A program made the position numbers and the translations under genes. A DNA stretch of 5,053 nucleotides from Acidimicrobiia bacterium (GTDB taxonomy: Bacteria; Actinomycetota; Acidimicrobiia; IMCC26256; PALSA-555): the NCBI GenBank assembly GCA_017853455.1, contig JAFMJM010000188.1, forward strand, positions 1 through 5,053, in the 5' to 3' direction. Below the pieces are notes generated by a model. The model was not told the origin of the DNA. It worked only from the letters and a program-made list of their open reading frames with translations, and ran no database searches. Each line of letters starts with the position of its first letter. The stretch's first letter is position 1. Below are positions 1 to 5,053 of this stretch, in pieces.

Positions 1-445
1 CGGCGAGGCGCTTCTTGGCCTTCAGCCAACCCTCGATCATCGTCCCGAACTCGAGGGGGTTGTAGATGTCCTCCTCGTAGTCGAAGCGGCCGTCACCGGC
101 GTAGTGGAGCTTGGTCCAGTTGATCTCGCGGTGCACGCTGCCGTCGCCCGGGTCGGCCATGACGTTCCAGACGGCGCAGATCACCCAGCCGCGCTCCTCG
201 TCGACCACGTGCCAGTCGATGGGGAAGGCGACCATGTCGCGGTTGATCGGCTCCGACATCGTCCTCGAGATCCACTCGAGGATCGCGGCCCGCCCCTCGA
301 ACTGCCCGTAGTGGTGCTCGAAGTACCGGGCGTCCTCGGTGAAGCACTCGGACCACTGCGTCCAGTCGCCGGTCTCGCAGGCCACCACGGCGGCTTCCTG
401 GAACCGGGTGAAGGCGTCCTCGATCTCCTGGCGGGTGAATCCCAT
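1..445 (-). CDS. SnoaL-like / nuclear transport factor 2 (NTF2) family protein, 3' end cut by the window
   Basis: Reading the minus strand from an ATG at 445 gives 148 residues with no stop before the left edge, so the C-terminus lies outside the window. The predicted SD AGGGGG (positions 456-451) sits 5 nt before the ATG, which supports this start. The N-terminal helix (residues about 5-24) leads to TGDWTQWSECFTEDARYFEH (25-44), a typical NTF2/SnoaL opening with a 'loop of small volume' acidic/aromatic pattern. It continues with a helix containing GRAAILEWI (51-59), then strands with HVVDEERGWVICAVWNVMAD (79-98) and INWTKLHYAGDGRFDYEEDI (108-127), and a closing helix around EGWLKAKK. Family proteins of this kind are about 150-160 residues, so only a few residues are probably missing. 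The fold is shared by ketosteroid isomerases, SnoaL cyclases and limonene-epoxide hydrolases as well as non-enzymatic members. No catalytic set is certain, so the function is open. It is divergent from the MFS gene. Confidence 0.85.
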   Translation of the reverse strand, partial: MGFTRQEIEDAFTRFQEAAVVACETGDWTQWSECFTEDARYFEHHYGQFEGRAAILEWISRTMSEPINRDMVAFPIDWHVVDEERGWVICAVWNVMADPGDGSVHREINWTKLHYAGDGRFDYEEDIYNPLEFGTMIEGWLKAKKRLA

Positions 446-543
446 GACGTCCCCCTGATCGGGCCGTTCCGGCCGGGGCGGGTCCCCGCCGGGCGTGCGG
501 GCACCGTATCCGACCCGTACGATCCGTGCCGGGGGGCGATGCC
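446..543. promoter_or_regulatory. Divergent intergenic region between the SnoaL-like gene and the MFS gene, with candidate -10 boxes
   Basis: This 98-bp gap must hold the 5' signals of both flanking genes. On the plus strand TACGAT (518-523) fits the actinobacterial TANNNT -10 pattern and would put the transcript start near 530, just ahead of the G-rich ribosome site for the GTG at 544. On the minus strand TACGGT (508-503) fits the same pattern and would give a leader of about 50 nt for the SnoaL-like gene. Neither has a recognisable -35. The pentamer ATCCG occurs twice with a 14-bp period (508-512 and 522-526), overlapping both candidate boxes, so a shared operator is possible. All assignments are by eye. 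Confidence 0.35.
531..536 (+). promoter_or_regulatory. Ribosome binding site deciding the MFS start
   Basis: A run of six G (531-536) lies 7 nt before the GTG at 544. The upstream in-frame GTG at 526 has no purine-rich element before it, and an ATG at 539 is out of frame and stops after two codons. This favours 544 as the start. The site is inferred from spacing and composition only. Confidence 0.5.
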
Positions 544-2076
544 GTGAGCACCACGCAGGGGGACGAGCAGGTCTGGACGCCGACGCGTCTGATCTGGGTG
601 GTGTTCATCGGTCTGATGATCGGCAACGCCCTGTCGTCGCTCGACACGACGGTGGTGGCGACCGCCCTGCCCACCATCGTCGGCGACCTCCACGGGCTGC
701 GCGAGCTCTCGTGGCTGGCGACCGCCTACCTGCTGACCGCCATGGTCAGCACGCCGCTGTACGGCAAGCTCGGCGACCTGTACGGCCGCAAGCGGATCTT
801 CGTCTTCGCGATCCTGACCTTCCTGACGGGGTCGATCCTGTGCGGTGCCGCCACGACGATGACCCAGCTCATCGTGTTCCGTGGCATCCAGGGCCTCGGG
901 GCGGGTGGGCTGATGTCGTTGCCGTTCGCGATCCTCGGCGACCTGGTCCCGCCCCGGCAGTTGGCGAAGTTCATCGGCTACTCGAGCATGGTGTTCATCG
1001 TGTCGAGCGTCGGCGGGCCGATCCTCGGTGGCTTCTTCGCCCAGCACCTCACCTGGCGCCTGGCCTTCTACATCAACGTGCCGCTCGGCGGCATCTGCCT
1101 GTTCATCGTGCTGCGCTACCTCGACGCACCGGTGCGCCGCACCGCGCACCGCATCGACTACCTGGGTGCGCTCCTGATCATGGCGGCGATCACCTCGTTC
1201 GTGCTCATGACGAGCTGGGGTGGCACCCGCCTGCCGTGGGGCTCGCCGGGGATCGTGGGCCTCGGGATCGCCACGGTCGTGTTCGGTGTGCTGCTCGTCG
1301 TCAACGAACGGCGGGCCGCCGAGCCGGTGCTGCCCGGTCGGCTGTTCCACACCCGGGCGGGCAAGCTGGCCGCCGCCGTCAACTTCATGACCGGCATGTC
1401 GTTCTGGCCGGCGCTCTACTTCGCGGCGGCCGTCGTGCAGTACGTCCACGGGGTCGAGCCCGGCACGGCGGGGCTCTACGTGGCGCCGTTCATGATCGGC
1501 GCCGTCGGCGGCAACCTGGTCTCGGGTCGGGCCATCGCCCGCACCGGGCACTACCGCCGGTGGCCGATCACCGGTGGCCTGTTCACGATCGCGGGTGGGC
1601 TGGTGATCGGACTGACCCACGTCGACACGCCGTTGATCGTCATGCTCTCGGGTGCGGCGTTGATCGGCTTCGGCGTGGGCTTCACGATGCAGACGATGCT
1701 GCTCGTCGCCCAGAACGAGGTCGGGGCCAACGACATCGGGGTGGCGACGTCGACGTCGTTCCTCTCACGCCAGATCGGCGGGGCGATCGCCCTGGCCGCG
1801 CTCGGCGGGGTGCTCAACAACCGCCTGGCGCACTGGATCCCGCGGCTCACCCCGAAGTCGGCGGGACTCGACCTGGCCAAGCTGCGGGGGAGCCCCACCG
1901 CGATCCGGGCCCTGCCGGGTCCGGTCGCCACCGGGGTGATCGAGTCGTTCGGACGCTCGCTGGCGTTCGTGTTCCTCTGCCTCGTGCCGGTGGGCGTGGT
2001 GTGGGTGGTGCTGGCCCTGTTCCTGCCGAAGCGTCCGCTCCACGCCGAGGAGACCACCGAGGTCCTCGGCCACTGA
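544..2076 (+). CDS. DHA2-type (EmrB/QacA-like) MFS transporter, 14 TM segments
   Basis: Likely a proton-driven exporter of hydrophobic or amphiphilic compounds in the cytoplasmic membrane. With the GTG at 544 the protein has 510 residues, normal for the 14-TM DHA2 family. TM1 carries the motif D1 sequence LDTTVVATALPTI (residues 33-45, with the membrane aspartate at 34). Motif A GKLGDLYGRKR follows at 74-84, motif B FRGIQGLGAG at 112-121 (arginine 113), and motif C GPILGG at 158-163. The family signature WRLAFYINVPLG is at 171-182. The second half keeps GVATSTSFLSRQIGGAIALA (399-418), followed by a long loop (about 426-470) before the last TM, as is common in actinobacterial members. The upstream GTG at 526 would add six residues but lacks a ribosome site. 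No regulator gene of the TetR or MarR type is adjacent in the window. It stands alone, divergent from a SnoaL-like gene and convergent with the LLM pair. The substrate is unknown; antibiotic, toxin or metabolite export are all possible. Confidence 0.93.
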   Translation: MSTTQGDEQVWTPTRLIWVVFIGLMIGNALSSLDTTVVATALPTIVGDLHGLRELSWLATAYLLTAMVSTPLYGKLGDLYGRKRIFVFAILTFLTGSILCGAATTMTQLIVFRGIQGLGAGGLMSLPFAILGDLVPPRQLAKFIGYSSMVFIVSSVGGPILGGFFAQHLTWRLAFYINVPLGGICLFIVLRYLDAPVRRTAHRIDYLGALLIMAAITSFVLMTSWGGTRLPWGSPGIVGLGIATVVFGVLLVVNERRAAEPVLPGRLFHTRAGKLAAAVNFMTGMSFWPALYFAAAVVQYVHGVEPGTAGLYVAPFMIGAVGGNLVSGRAIARTGHYRRWPITGGLFTIAGGLVIGLTHVDTPLIVMLSGAALIGFGVGFTMQTMLLVAQNEVGANDIGVATSTSFLSRQIGGAIALAALGGVLNNRLAHWIPRLTPKSAGLDLAKLRGSPTAIRALPGPVATGVIESFGRSLAFVFLCLVPVGVVWVVLALFLPKRPLHAEETTEVLGH

Positions 2077-2108
2077 CGCCCGACCCCGGGAGTTCGGAGG
2101 CGGGGTCA
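2074..2108. terminator. Inverted repeat at a convergent gene junction, candidate bidirectional terminator
   Basis: GACCCCG (2082-2088) and CGGGGTC (2101-2107) form a 7-bp perfect stem with a 12-nt loop between the stop codons of the MFS gene and of the LLM gene. An alternative pairs TGAC plus CCCG (2074-2082, bulged G at 2078) with CGGGGTCA (2101-2108), using both stop codons. There is no U-tract on either strand, which is usual for GC-rich actinobacteria but weakens the call. Confidence 0.35.
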
Positions 2109-3041
2109 GAGGCGGGGCGCGAGCGATGCGAGCAGCTCGTGGGTGCGGCGCAGTGAGCCGACCCGGTCGTCGCCGACGGCGAACGTGGCGGCGGCGAGGT
2201 CGGTGACCCCGGCGTCGCGGTACTGCTCGAGGCGGCGGCGGACCTGGGTCTCGGTGCCGATGACGCACACGTCGGCGGGCCCGGTGGCGTCACCGGTGGC
2301 GAGCACCCGGTCGTAGGCGGGGATCGCGCCGTACACGCCGAACAGTCGGGCCGCCCGGGCCCGGCCCTCGTCGGCGTCGTCGCACACGGCCACCGGGAGT
2401 CCGGCGACCACCCGCGGCCGCTCGAGGCCGGCCTCGGTGGCTCCGGCCTGGAGGTGCGGGACAATGTGCTCCGCGATCGAGCGCTCGTCGCACATCCACG
2501 TGATGGTGCCCCGGGTCCGGCCGCCGGCGAGGTGGAGCATCTTCGGTGCGAGTGCGGCGACGAGCAGCGGAACCGGGGTGGCGTCGGGCACGTCGAGCAG
2601 CGCGTTGACCCGGTACTCGCTGCCCTCGAAGTGCACCTGCCCCGGACCGGCGAACGCCCGTTGGAGCACCTCGACGTACTCGCGCGTGTCGGTGTAGGGC
2701 CGTGAGTAGTCGAGCCCGTGCATCGACTCGACGACGGCCGGGTGCGACGGTCCGATGCCGAGCGTCAGGCGCCCGCCGCTGGCGGCCTGCACCGAGAGGG
2801 CCATCTGCGCCATGGCGAGCGGGTGACGCGGATAGGTGGGCACCACCGCCGTCCCGAGCTCGATGCGCTCGGTGACGGCGGCCGCGAGGGTCAGGGCCAC
2901 GAACGCGTCGAGGCTCCAGGGGATGTGGGGCACCCAGGCGCTGGTGAACCCGTGCTCCTCCACCCAGCGGGCCCGCCGCCGGAGGAAGTCGACGCCGGTG
3001 CGCTCGCCGCCGGTGTCGGAGATGAAGATGCCGATGTCCAT
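2106..3041 (-). CDS. LLM-class F420-dependent oxidoreductase, resembling the MSMEG_4879 family
   Basis: A 311-residue bacterial-luciferase-like TIM-barrel enzyme, cytoplasmic, expected to use F420 or possibly FMN to oxidise or reduce an unknown substrate. Strand 1 is MDIGIFIS, followed by EEHGFTSAWVPHI (28-40). The core block is ERIELGTAVVPTYPRHPLAM (58-77), then SGGRLTLGIGPSHPAVVES (88-106), REYVEVLQ (120-127), ALAPKMLHLAGGRTRGTITW (163-182) and RPRVVAGLPVAV (208-219). The LGIGPSH and GTITWM blocks are what I recall for the family modelled on MSMEG_4879; the subfamily is from memory, not a search. Many relatives read A-D-G where this one has T-R-G (176-178). The ATG start has the SD GGAGGA (3051-3046) 4 nt upstream. 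It begins 14 bp after the stop of the other LLM gene, so the two are very probably cotranscribed. Length is normal and intact. Confidence 0.9.
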   Translation of the reverse strand: MDIGIFISDTGGERTGVDFLRRRARWVEEHGFTSAWVPHIPWSLDAFVALTLAAAVTERIELGTAVVPTYPRHPLAMAQMALSVQAASGGRLTLGIGPSHPAVVESMHGLDYSRPYTDTREYVEVLQRAFAGPGQVHFEGSEYRVNALLDVPDATPVPLLVAALAPKMLHLAGGRTRGTITWMCDERSIAEHIVPHLQAGATEAGLERPRVVAGLPVAVCDDADEGRARAARLFGVYGAIPAYDRVLATGDATGPADVCVIGTETQVRRRLEQYRDAGVTDLAAATFAVGDDRVGSLRRTHELLASLAPRL

Positions 3042-3055
3042 GGGGTCCTCCGGGG

Positions 3056-4069
3056 TCAGCGGGCCGTGCGGAACCCGGCCGCCACCGCGGCGACCGTGTC
3101 GGGCTCGGCGGCGTACGGCATCGACAGGCCGACCCGGTCGACGGTGCCGGCGTAGCGCTCCTCGAGCCGGGCCGCGATCTCACCGGGCTCGCCGCGCACG
3201 ACGAGGGCGTCGACGATCTCGTCGGTGAGCAGGTCGGGGAGGTCCGTCCAGCGGCCCTGCTTGGTGAGGTCGCGCAGCTGCGGCTGCAGGTCGCCCCACC
3301 CGTGGGCGTCGAGGGTGACGCGGTAGGCGGGGGTCGAGCCGTAGAAGGCGAGGAGACCCCGGACCCCGACCTCGGCGCGGGCCCGTTCCTCGTCGGTCGA
3401 GCCGGTGCACACGATGGGGCAGGCGTGCACGGTGAAGGGGCCGGGACGCCCGCCGGCGGCGCGACCCGCCTCGACCGCCGGGGCGACGACGGACCGCACG
3501 TAGTGCCCGGAGTGGAACGGGTGGAGCAGCACCCCGTCGGCGACCTCGCCGGCGAGGCGGGACATCTTCGGGCCGAGGGCACCGAGCCACACCGGGGGCG
3601 GGCCGAACGGGTTCGGTCCGGGATCGAACATCGGCGTCATCAGCGTGTGGTGGTAGTGCTCGCCCCGGTACGCCAACGGGGTGCCGTCCTGCCACGCGGT
3701 CTGGATGGCCCGGACGGCCCCGATCAGGTCGCGCATCTGGCCGAGGGGTGAGCCCGACCAGCGCATGGAGTAGCGCGCCTCGATGTGGGGGCGGATCTGG
3801 GTGCCGAGGCCGAGCACGAACCGACCGCCGCTCAGGCGCTGGAGGTCGTTGGCGGTCTGGGCGAGGTCGAGCGGGCTGCGGGCGAAGGCGATCGCCACGT
3901 TGGTGAGGAGGGTGATCCGCTCGGTGTGCTCGGCGGCGGGGGCGAGGGGCAGGAAGGGGTTGTGCGCGGCCTCCGACGTGTAGACGCCGTCGAACCCGGC
4001 CGCTTCGGCCCACCGGGCCTGTTCGGCGGCACCGGTGAGACGCGGCCCGAGGAAGAGGTCGACCTGCAC
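3056..4069 (-). CDS. LLM-class F420-dependent oxidoreductase, resembling the MSMEG_2256 family
   Basis: A 337-residue luciferase-like TIM-barrel oxidoreductase, first gene of the two-gene LLM operon. The N-terminal strand VDLFLGP is followed by ARWAEAAGFDGVYTSEAAHN (18-37). Next come TERITLLTNVAIAFARSPLD (49-68), the block GGRFVLGLGTQIRPHIEARY (81-100) with SMRW after it, then RGEHYHHTLMTPMFDP (135-150) and PPPVWLGALGPKMSRLAGEV (157-176) followed by ADGVLLHPFHS. The GTQI-HIE-R-SM-W and HTLMTP blocks match my memory of the MSMEG_2256-type F420 family. The substrate is unknown. The GTG at 4069 is the furthest possible start because an in-frame TAG lies five codons upstream. It has no good ribosome site, but a TANNNT box six nt upstream would fit a leaderless transcript. 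It shares only the general fold with the neighbouring LLM protein, so the pair is not a recent duplication. Confidence 0.92.
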   Translation of the reverse strand: MQVDLFLGPRLTGAAEQARWAEAAGFDGVYTSEAAHNPFLPLAPAAEHTERITLLTNVAIAFARSPLDLAQTANDLQRLSGGRFVLGLGTQIRPHIEARYSMRWSGSPLGQMRDLIGAVRAIQTAWQDGTPLAYRGEHYHHTLMTPMFDPGPNPFGPPPVWLGALGPKMSRLAGEVADGVLLHPFHSGHYVRSVVAPAVEAGRAAGGRPGPFTVHACPIVCTGSTDEERARAEVGVRGLLAFYGSTPAYRVTLDAHGWGDLQPQLRDLTKQGRWTDLPDLLTDEIVDALVVRGEPGEIAARLEERYAGTVDRVGLSMPYAAEPDTVAAVAAGFRTAR

Positions 4070-4156
4070 GGCGTCACGCTAGCGATCCGGCGGGTCGGGG
4101 CGTCGCTCCCCGGACGGGGCGTGACCGAGTGGCAACCGGCCGTCCCGGGCGACACC
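4070..4156. promoter_or_regulatory. Divergent intergenic region with a candidate leaderless promoter for the LLM operon
   Basis: This gap separates the GTG of the LLM operon from the plus-strand SnoaL-like gene. On the minus strand TAGCGT (4081-4076) fits the TANNNT -10 pattern and is exactly 6 nt before the GTG at 4069, placing the transcript start on the start codon itself. No good -35 is visible; a GAC core within 4101-4106 is at a long 19-nt spacing. The box is overlapped by the 8-bp palindrome CGCTAGCG (4077-4084). A 7-bp inverted pair, GTCACGC (4073-4079) and GCGTGAC (4119-4125), spans the gap and could be operator half-sites. No convincing promoter is seen for the plus-strand gene. Confidence 0.35.
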
Positions 4157-4699
4157 ATGAGGGGCATGTCCGACCTCGAACGTCGCATCGACCGCCTCGA
4201 GTCGACCGAGGCCATCCGCCAGCTCGCCGCCCGGTACGCCCTGGCCCTCGACCAGCGCGACGTGGCCGCACTGGTCTCGCTGTTCGTCCCCGACGTCGAG
4301 ACCGGCGAGGGCGGCGTGGGGCACGTGGCACTGGCCGAGTGGTTCGACCCGGTCCTGCGCCCGTACCGGATCACGTTCCACCTGATCGGCAACCACGTCA
4401 TCGACTTCGTCGACGACGACCACGCGACCGGGGTGGTCTACTGCCGTCCCGAGCACGAGGTCGGCGACCTGTGGGTCGTGATGCCGATGCAGTACTGGGA
4501 CCGCTACGAGCGACGCGACGGCGTCTGGTCGTTCAAGAGCCGCAAGCCCGTGGTGTTCTACGCCGCCGACGTGCTCGAGCACCCGCTGCGGGTCCCGGGC
4601 CGGTTCCAGTTCCCGGGCAACCCGATGATCCACGCCGCCGAGCTCCCCGAGCGGTGGGAGACGTGGACCGCGTTCTGGAGCCGCACGGGCAGCGAGTGA
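4157..4699 (+). CDS. SnoaL-like / NTF2-like domain protein (SnoaL_4 type)
   Basis: An intact NTF2/SnoaL-fold protein of 180 residues from the ATG at 4157, or 177 from the ATG at 4166. The shorter form starts MSDLERRIDRLES, a very usual family N-terminus. However, the AGGGG before it is only 1 nt away, too close to act as its ribosome site, so I give the longer form; the two differ by three residues. Numbered from 4166: ESTEAIRQLAARYALALDQR (12-31) and DVAALVSLFVPDVE (32-45) are the hallmark helices. RITFHLIGNHVIDFVDDDHA (68-87) and VMPMQYWDRYERRDGVWSFK (105-124) are the sheet strands, and the RKPV segment follows at 126-129. Relatives include ring-hydroxylating dioxygenase beta subunits, ketosteroid isomerases and many proteins of unknown role. 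The histidines at 72 and 77 are candidate pocket residues. It is divergent from the LLM operon and differs clearly from the SnoaL-like protein at the left edge. No enzymatic function can be assigned. Confidence 0.9.
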   Translation: MRGMSDLERRIDRLESTEAIRQLAARYALALDQRDVAALVSLFVPDVETGEGGVGHVALAEWFDPVLRPYRITFHLIGNHVIDFVDDDHATGVVYCRPEHEVGDLWVVMPMQYWDRYERRDGVWSFKSRKPVVFYAADVLEHPLRVPGRFQFPGNPMIHAAELPERWETWTAFWSRTGSE

Positions 4700-4725
4700 G
4701 GCGGCCCGTCGTCGACGGGGGCGCC
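4700..4725. terminator. Strong hairpin between convergent genes, candidate bidirectional terminator
   Basis: CCCGTC (4705-4710) pairs perfectly with GACGGG (4714-4719) around a 3-nt loop. The stem extends by GGCG (4700-4703) with CGCC (4722-4725) across a small internal loop, giving about 10 GC-rich base pairs. It starts one base after the SnoaL-like stop codon (4697-4699) and ends just before the acyl-CoA synthetase stop (4729-4727). The U-tract is missing, as is common in high-GC actinobacteria. Confidence 0.5.
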
Positions 4726-4726
4726 G

Positions 4727-5053
4727 TCAGCCCACGTGCCGGGCCCGGCCCTGCCAGTAGGGCTCGCGCAGCTCCCGCTTGAGCACCTTCATGGCTCCCG
4801 ACAGTGGGAGCGGCTCGGTGCGGAACTCCACCGACTTCGGCACCTTGTACCCGGCGATCGACCGCCGGGCCCAGTCGCGGATCTCGTCGGCGGTGGCCGA
4901 GGCGCCCTCCTTGCACACCACGATGGCGTGGACGGCCTCTCCCCACTCGTCGCTCGGGATGCCGATGACCGCGACCTGCGCGACCGCCGGGTGGGTGCCG
5001 ATCGCGTTCTCGACCTCGATGGAGTAGACGTTCTCGCCGCCGGTGACGATCAT
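4727..5053 (-). CDS. Acyl-CoA synthetase / AMP-binding enzyme, C-terminal domain only (5' part outside the window)
   Basis: The 108 visible residues are the mobile C-terminal subdomain of an ANL-superfamily acyl-CoA ligase, which activates a carboxylic acid to an acyl-AMP and then to its CoA thioester. MIVTGGENVYSIEVEN (visible residues 1-16) is the segment right after the hinge (A8) and is usually preceded by a D-R-K-K-D type sequence, so the methionine at the edge is internal and the gene continues to the right. HPAVAQVAVIGIPSDEWGEA (21-40) and GYKVPKSVEF (68-77) follow. The A10 region is PLSGAMKVLKRELREPYW, with the expected adenylation lysine at visible residue 89 (codon 4789-4787). Most relatives have glycine, not methionine, before that lysine. 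The ending YWQGRARHVG is usual for FadD-like actinobacterial enzymes. Fatty, bile/steroid side-chain or aromatic acids are possible substrates; the specificity part of the protein is not in view. Confidence 0.92.
   Translation of the reverse strand: MIVTGGENVYSIEVENAIGTHPAVAQVAVIGIPSDEWGEAVHAIVVCKEGASATADEIRDWARRSIAGYKVPKSVEFRTEPLPLSGAMKVLKRELREPYWQGRARHVG

Noticed and set aside
471..494. G/C-rich self-complementary stretch (GGCGGG followed by CCCGCC) as a hairpin or riboswitch
   Set aside because: The possible loop is too short for the full stem, the shorter alternatives have about four pairs, and no known riboswitch pattern is recognisable.
181..1620. Long antisense ORF of 479 codons on the minus strand
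   Set aside because: It lies opposite the MFS gene and has a low-complexity R/D/H/E/Q-rich translation without any domain, as expected from the complement of a GC-rich coding frame. The MFS frame has clear motifs and membrane segments.
495..2156. Plus-strand 553-codon ORF overlapping the MFS gene in another frame
   Set aside because: The translation is rich in R, A, G, H and D, with no hydrophobic segments or motifs. It is a frame shadow of the transporter.
2290..3582. Minus-strand 430-codon ORF spanning parts of both LLM genes
   Set aside because: It is rich in P, R, S and T and crosses the junction of two well-supported genes that have their own starts and an SD. It is a shadow frame.
4119..4125. 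GCGTGAC with GTCACGC at 4073-4079 as a proven operator
   Set aside because: A 7-bp inverted pair 46 bp apart is easily found by chance in GC-rich sequence. It is kept only as a remark in the intergenic entry.
3785..4156. N-terminal extension of the plus-strand SnoaL-like gene to an upstream start at 3785
   Set aside because: The extension would overlap the LLM gene antisense and has low-complexity G/E/V-rich sequence. The typical family N-terminus begins at 4157 or 4166.
1..5053. CRISPR arrays, tRNA/rRNA genes, insertion sequences, attachment sites
   Set aside because: I saw no regularly spaced repeats, cloverleaf-like segments, transposase sequence or terminal inverted repeats, and nearly all bases are explained by coding regions.

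Overview
The window is very GC-rich (roughly 70% by eye) and almost fully coding. It has strong G/C third-position bias, GTG starts, short gaps and long antisense shadow ORFs. Two different F420-type luciferase-like oxidoreductases lie next to an acyl-CoA synthetase and two SnoaL-like proteins. Together these point to the chromosome of a high-GC actinobacterium; Acidimicrobiia or Mycobacteriales-like lineages are my best guess. This placement is inference, because no marker gene is present.

Layout, left to right: (1) a SnoaL/NTF2-like gene on the minus strand, missing only its 3' end at the left edge; (2) a 98-bp divergent promoter gap; (3) a plus-strand 14-TM DHA2-type MFS transporter; (4) a short convergent junction with an inverted repeat; (5) a minus-strand pair of LLM-class oxidoreductases, 14 bp apart and from two different subfamilies, resembling the MSMEG_2256 and MSMEG_4879 families; (6) an 87-bp divergent gap; (7) a second, unrelated-looking SnoaL/NTF2-like gene on the plus strand; (8) a convergent junction with a strong hairpin; (9) the C-terminal domain of a minus-strand acyl-CoA synthetase that runs off the right edge. 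No intergenic stretch exceeds 100 bp, and I saw no RNA gene, mobile element or CRISPR array.

How the genes may work together: the mix of CoA-ligase, flavin/F420-dependent oxidoreductases, SnoaL-like (ketosteroid-isomerase fold) proteins and an exporter is typical of actinobacterial gene neighbourhoods for uptake, modification or breakdown of hydrophobic acids, such as lipids, terpenoids, sterols or aromatics. No substrate can be read from the sequence. The genes form at least five transcription units in alternating orientation, so a shared pathway is plausible but not shown. The only firmly operonic pair is the two LLM genes. I found no clearly undescribed system. The most useful points are the left-edge gene, the start-site evidence for the transporter, a possible leaderless GTG start for the LLM operon, and the mixed LLM pair.
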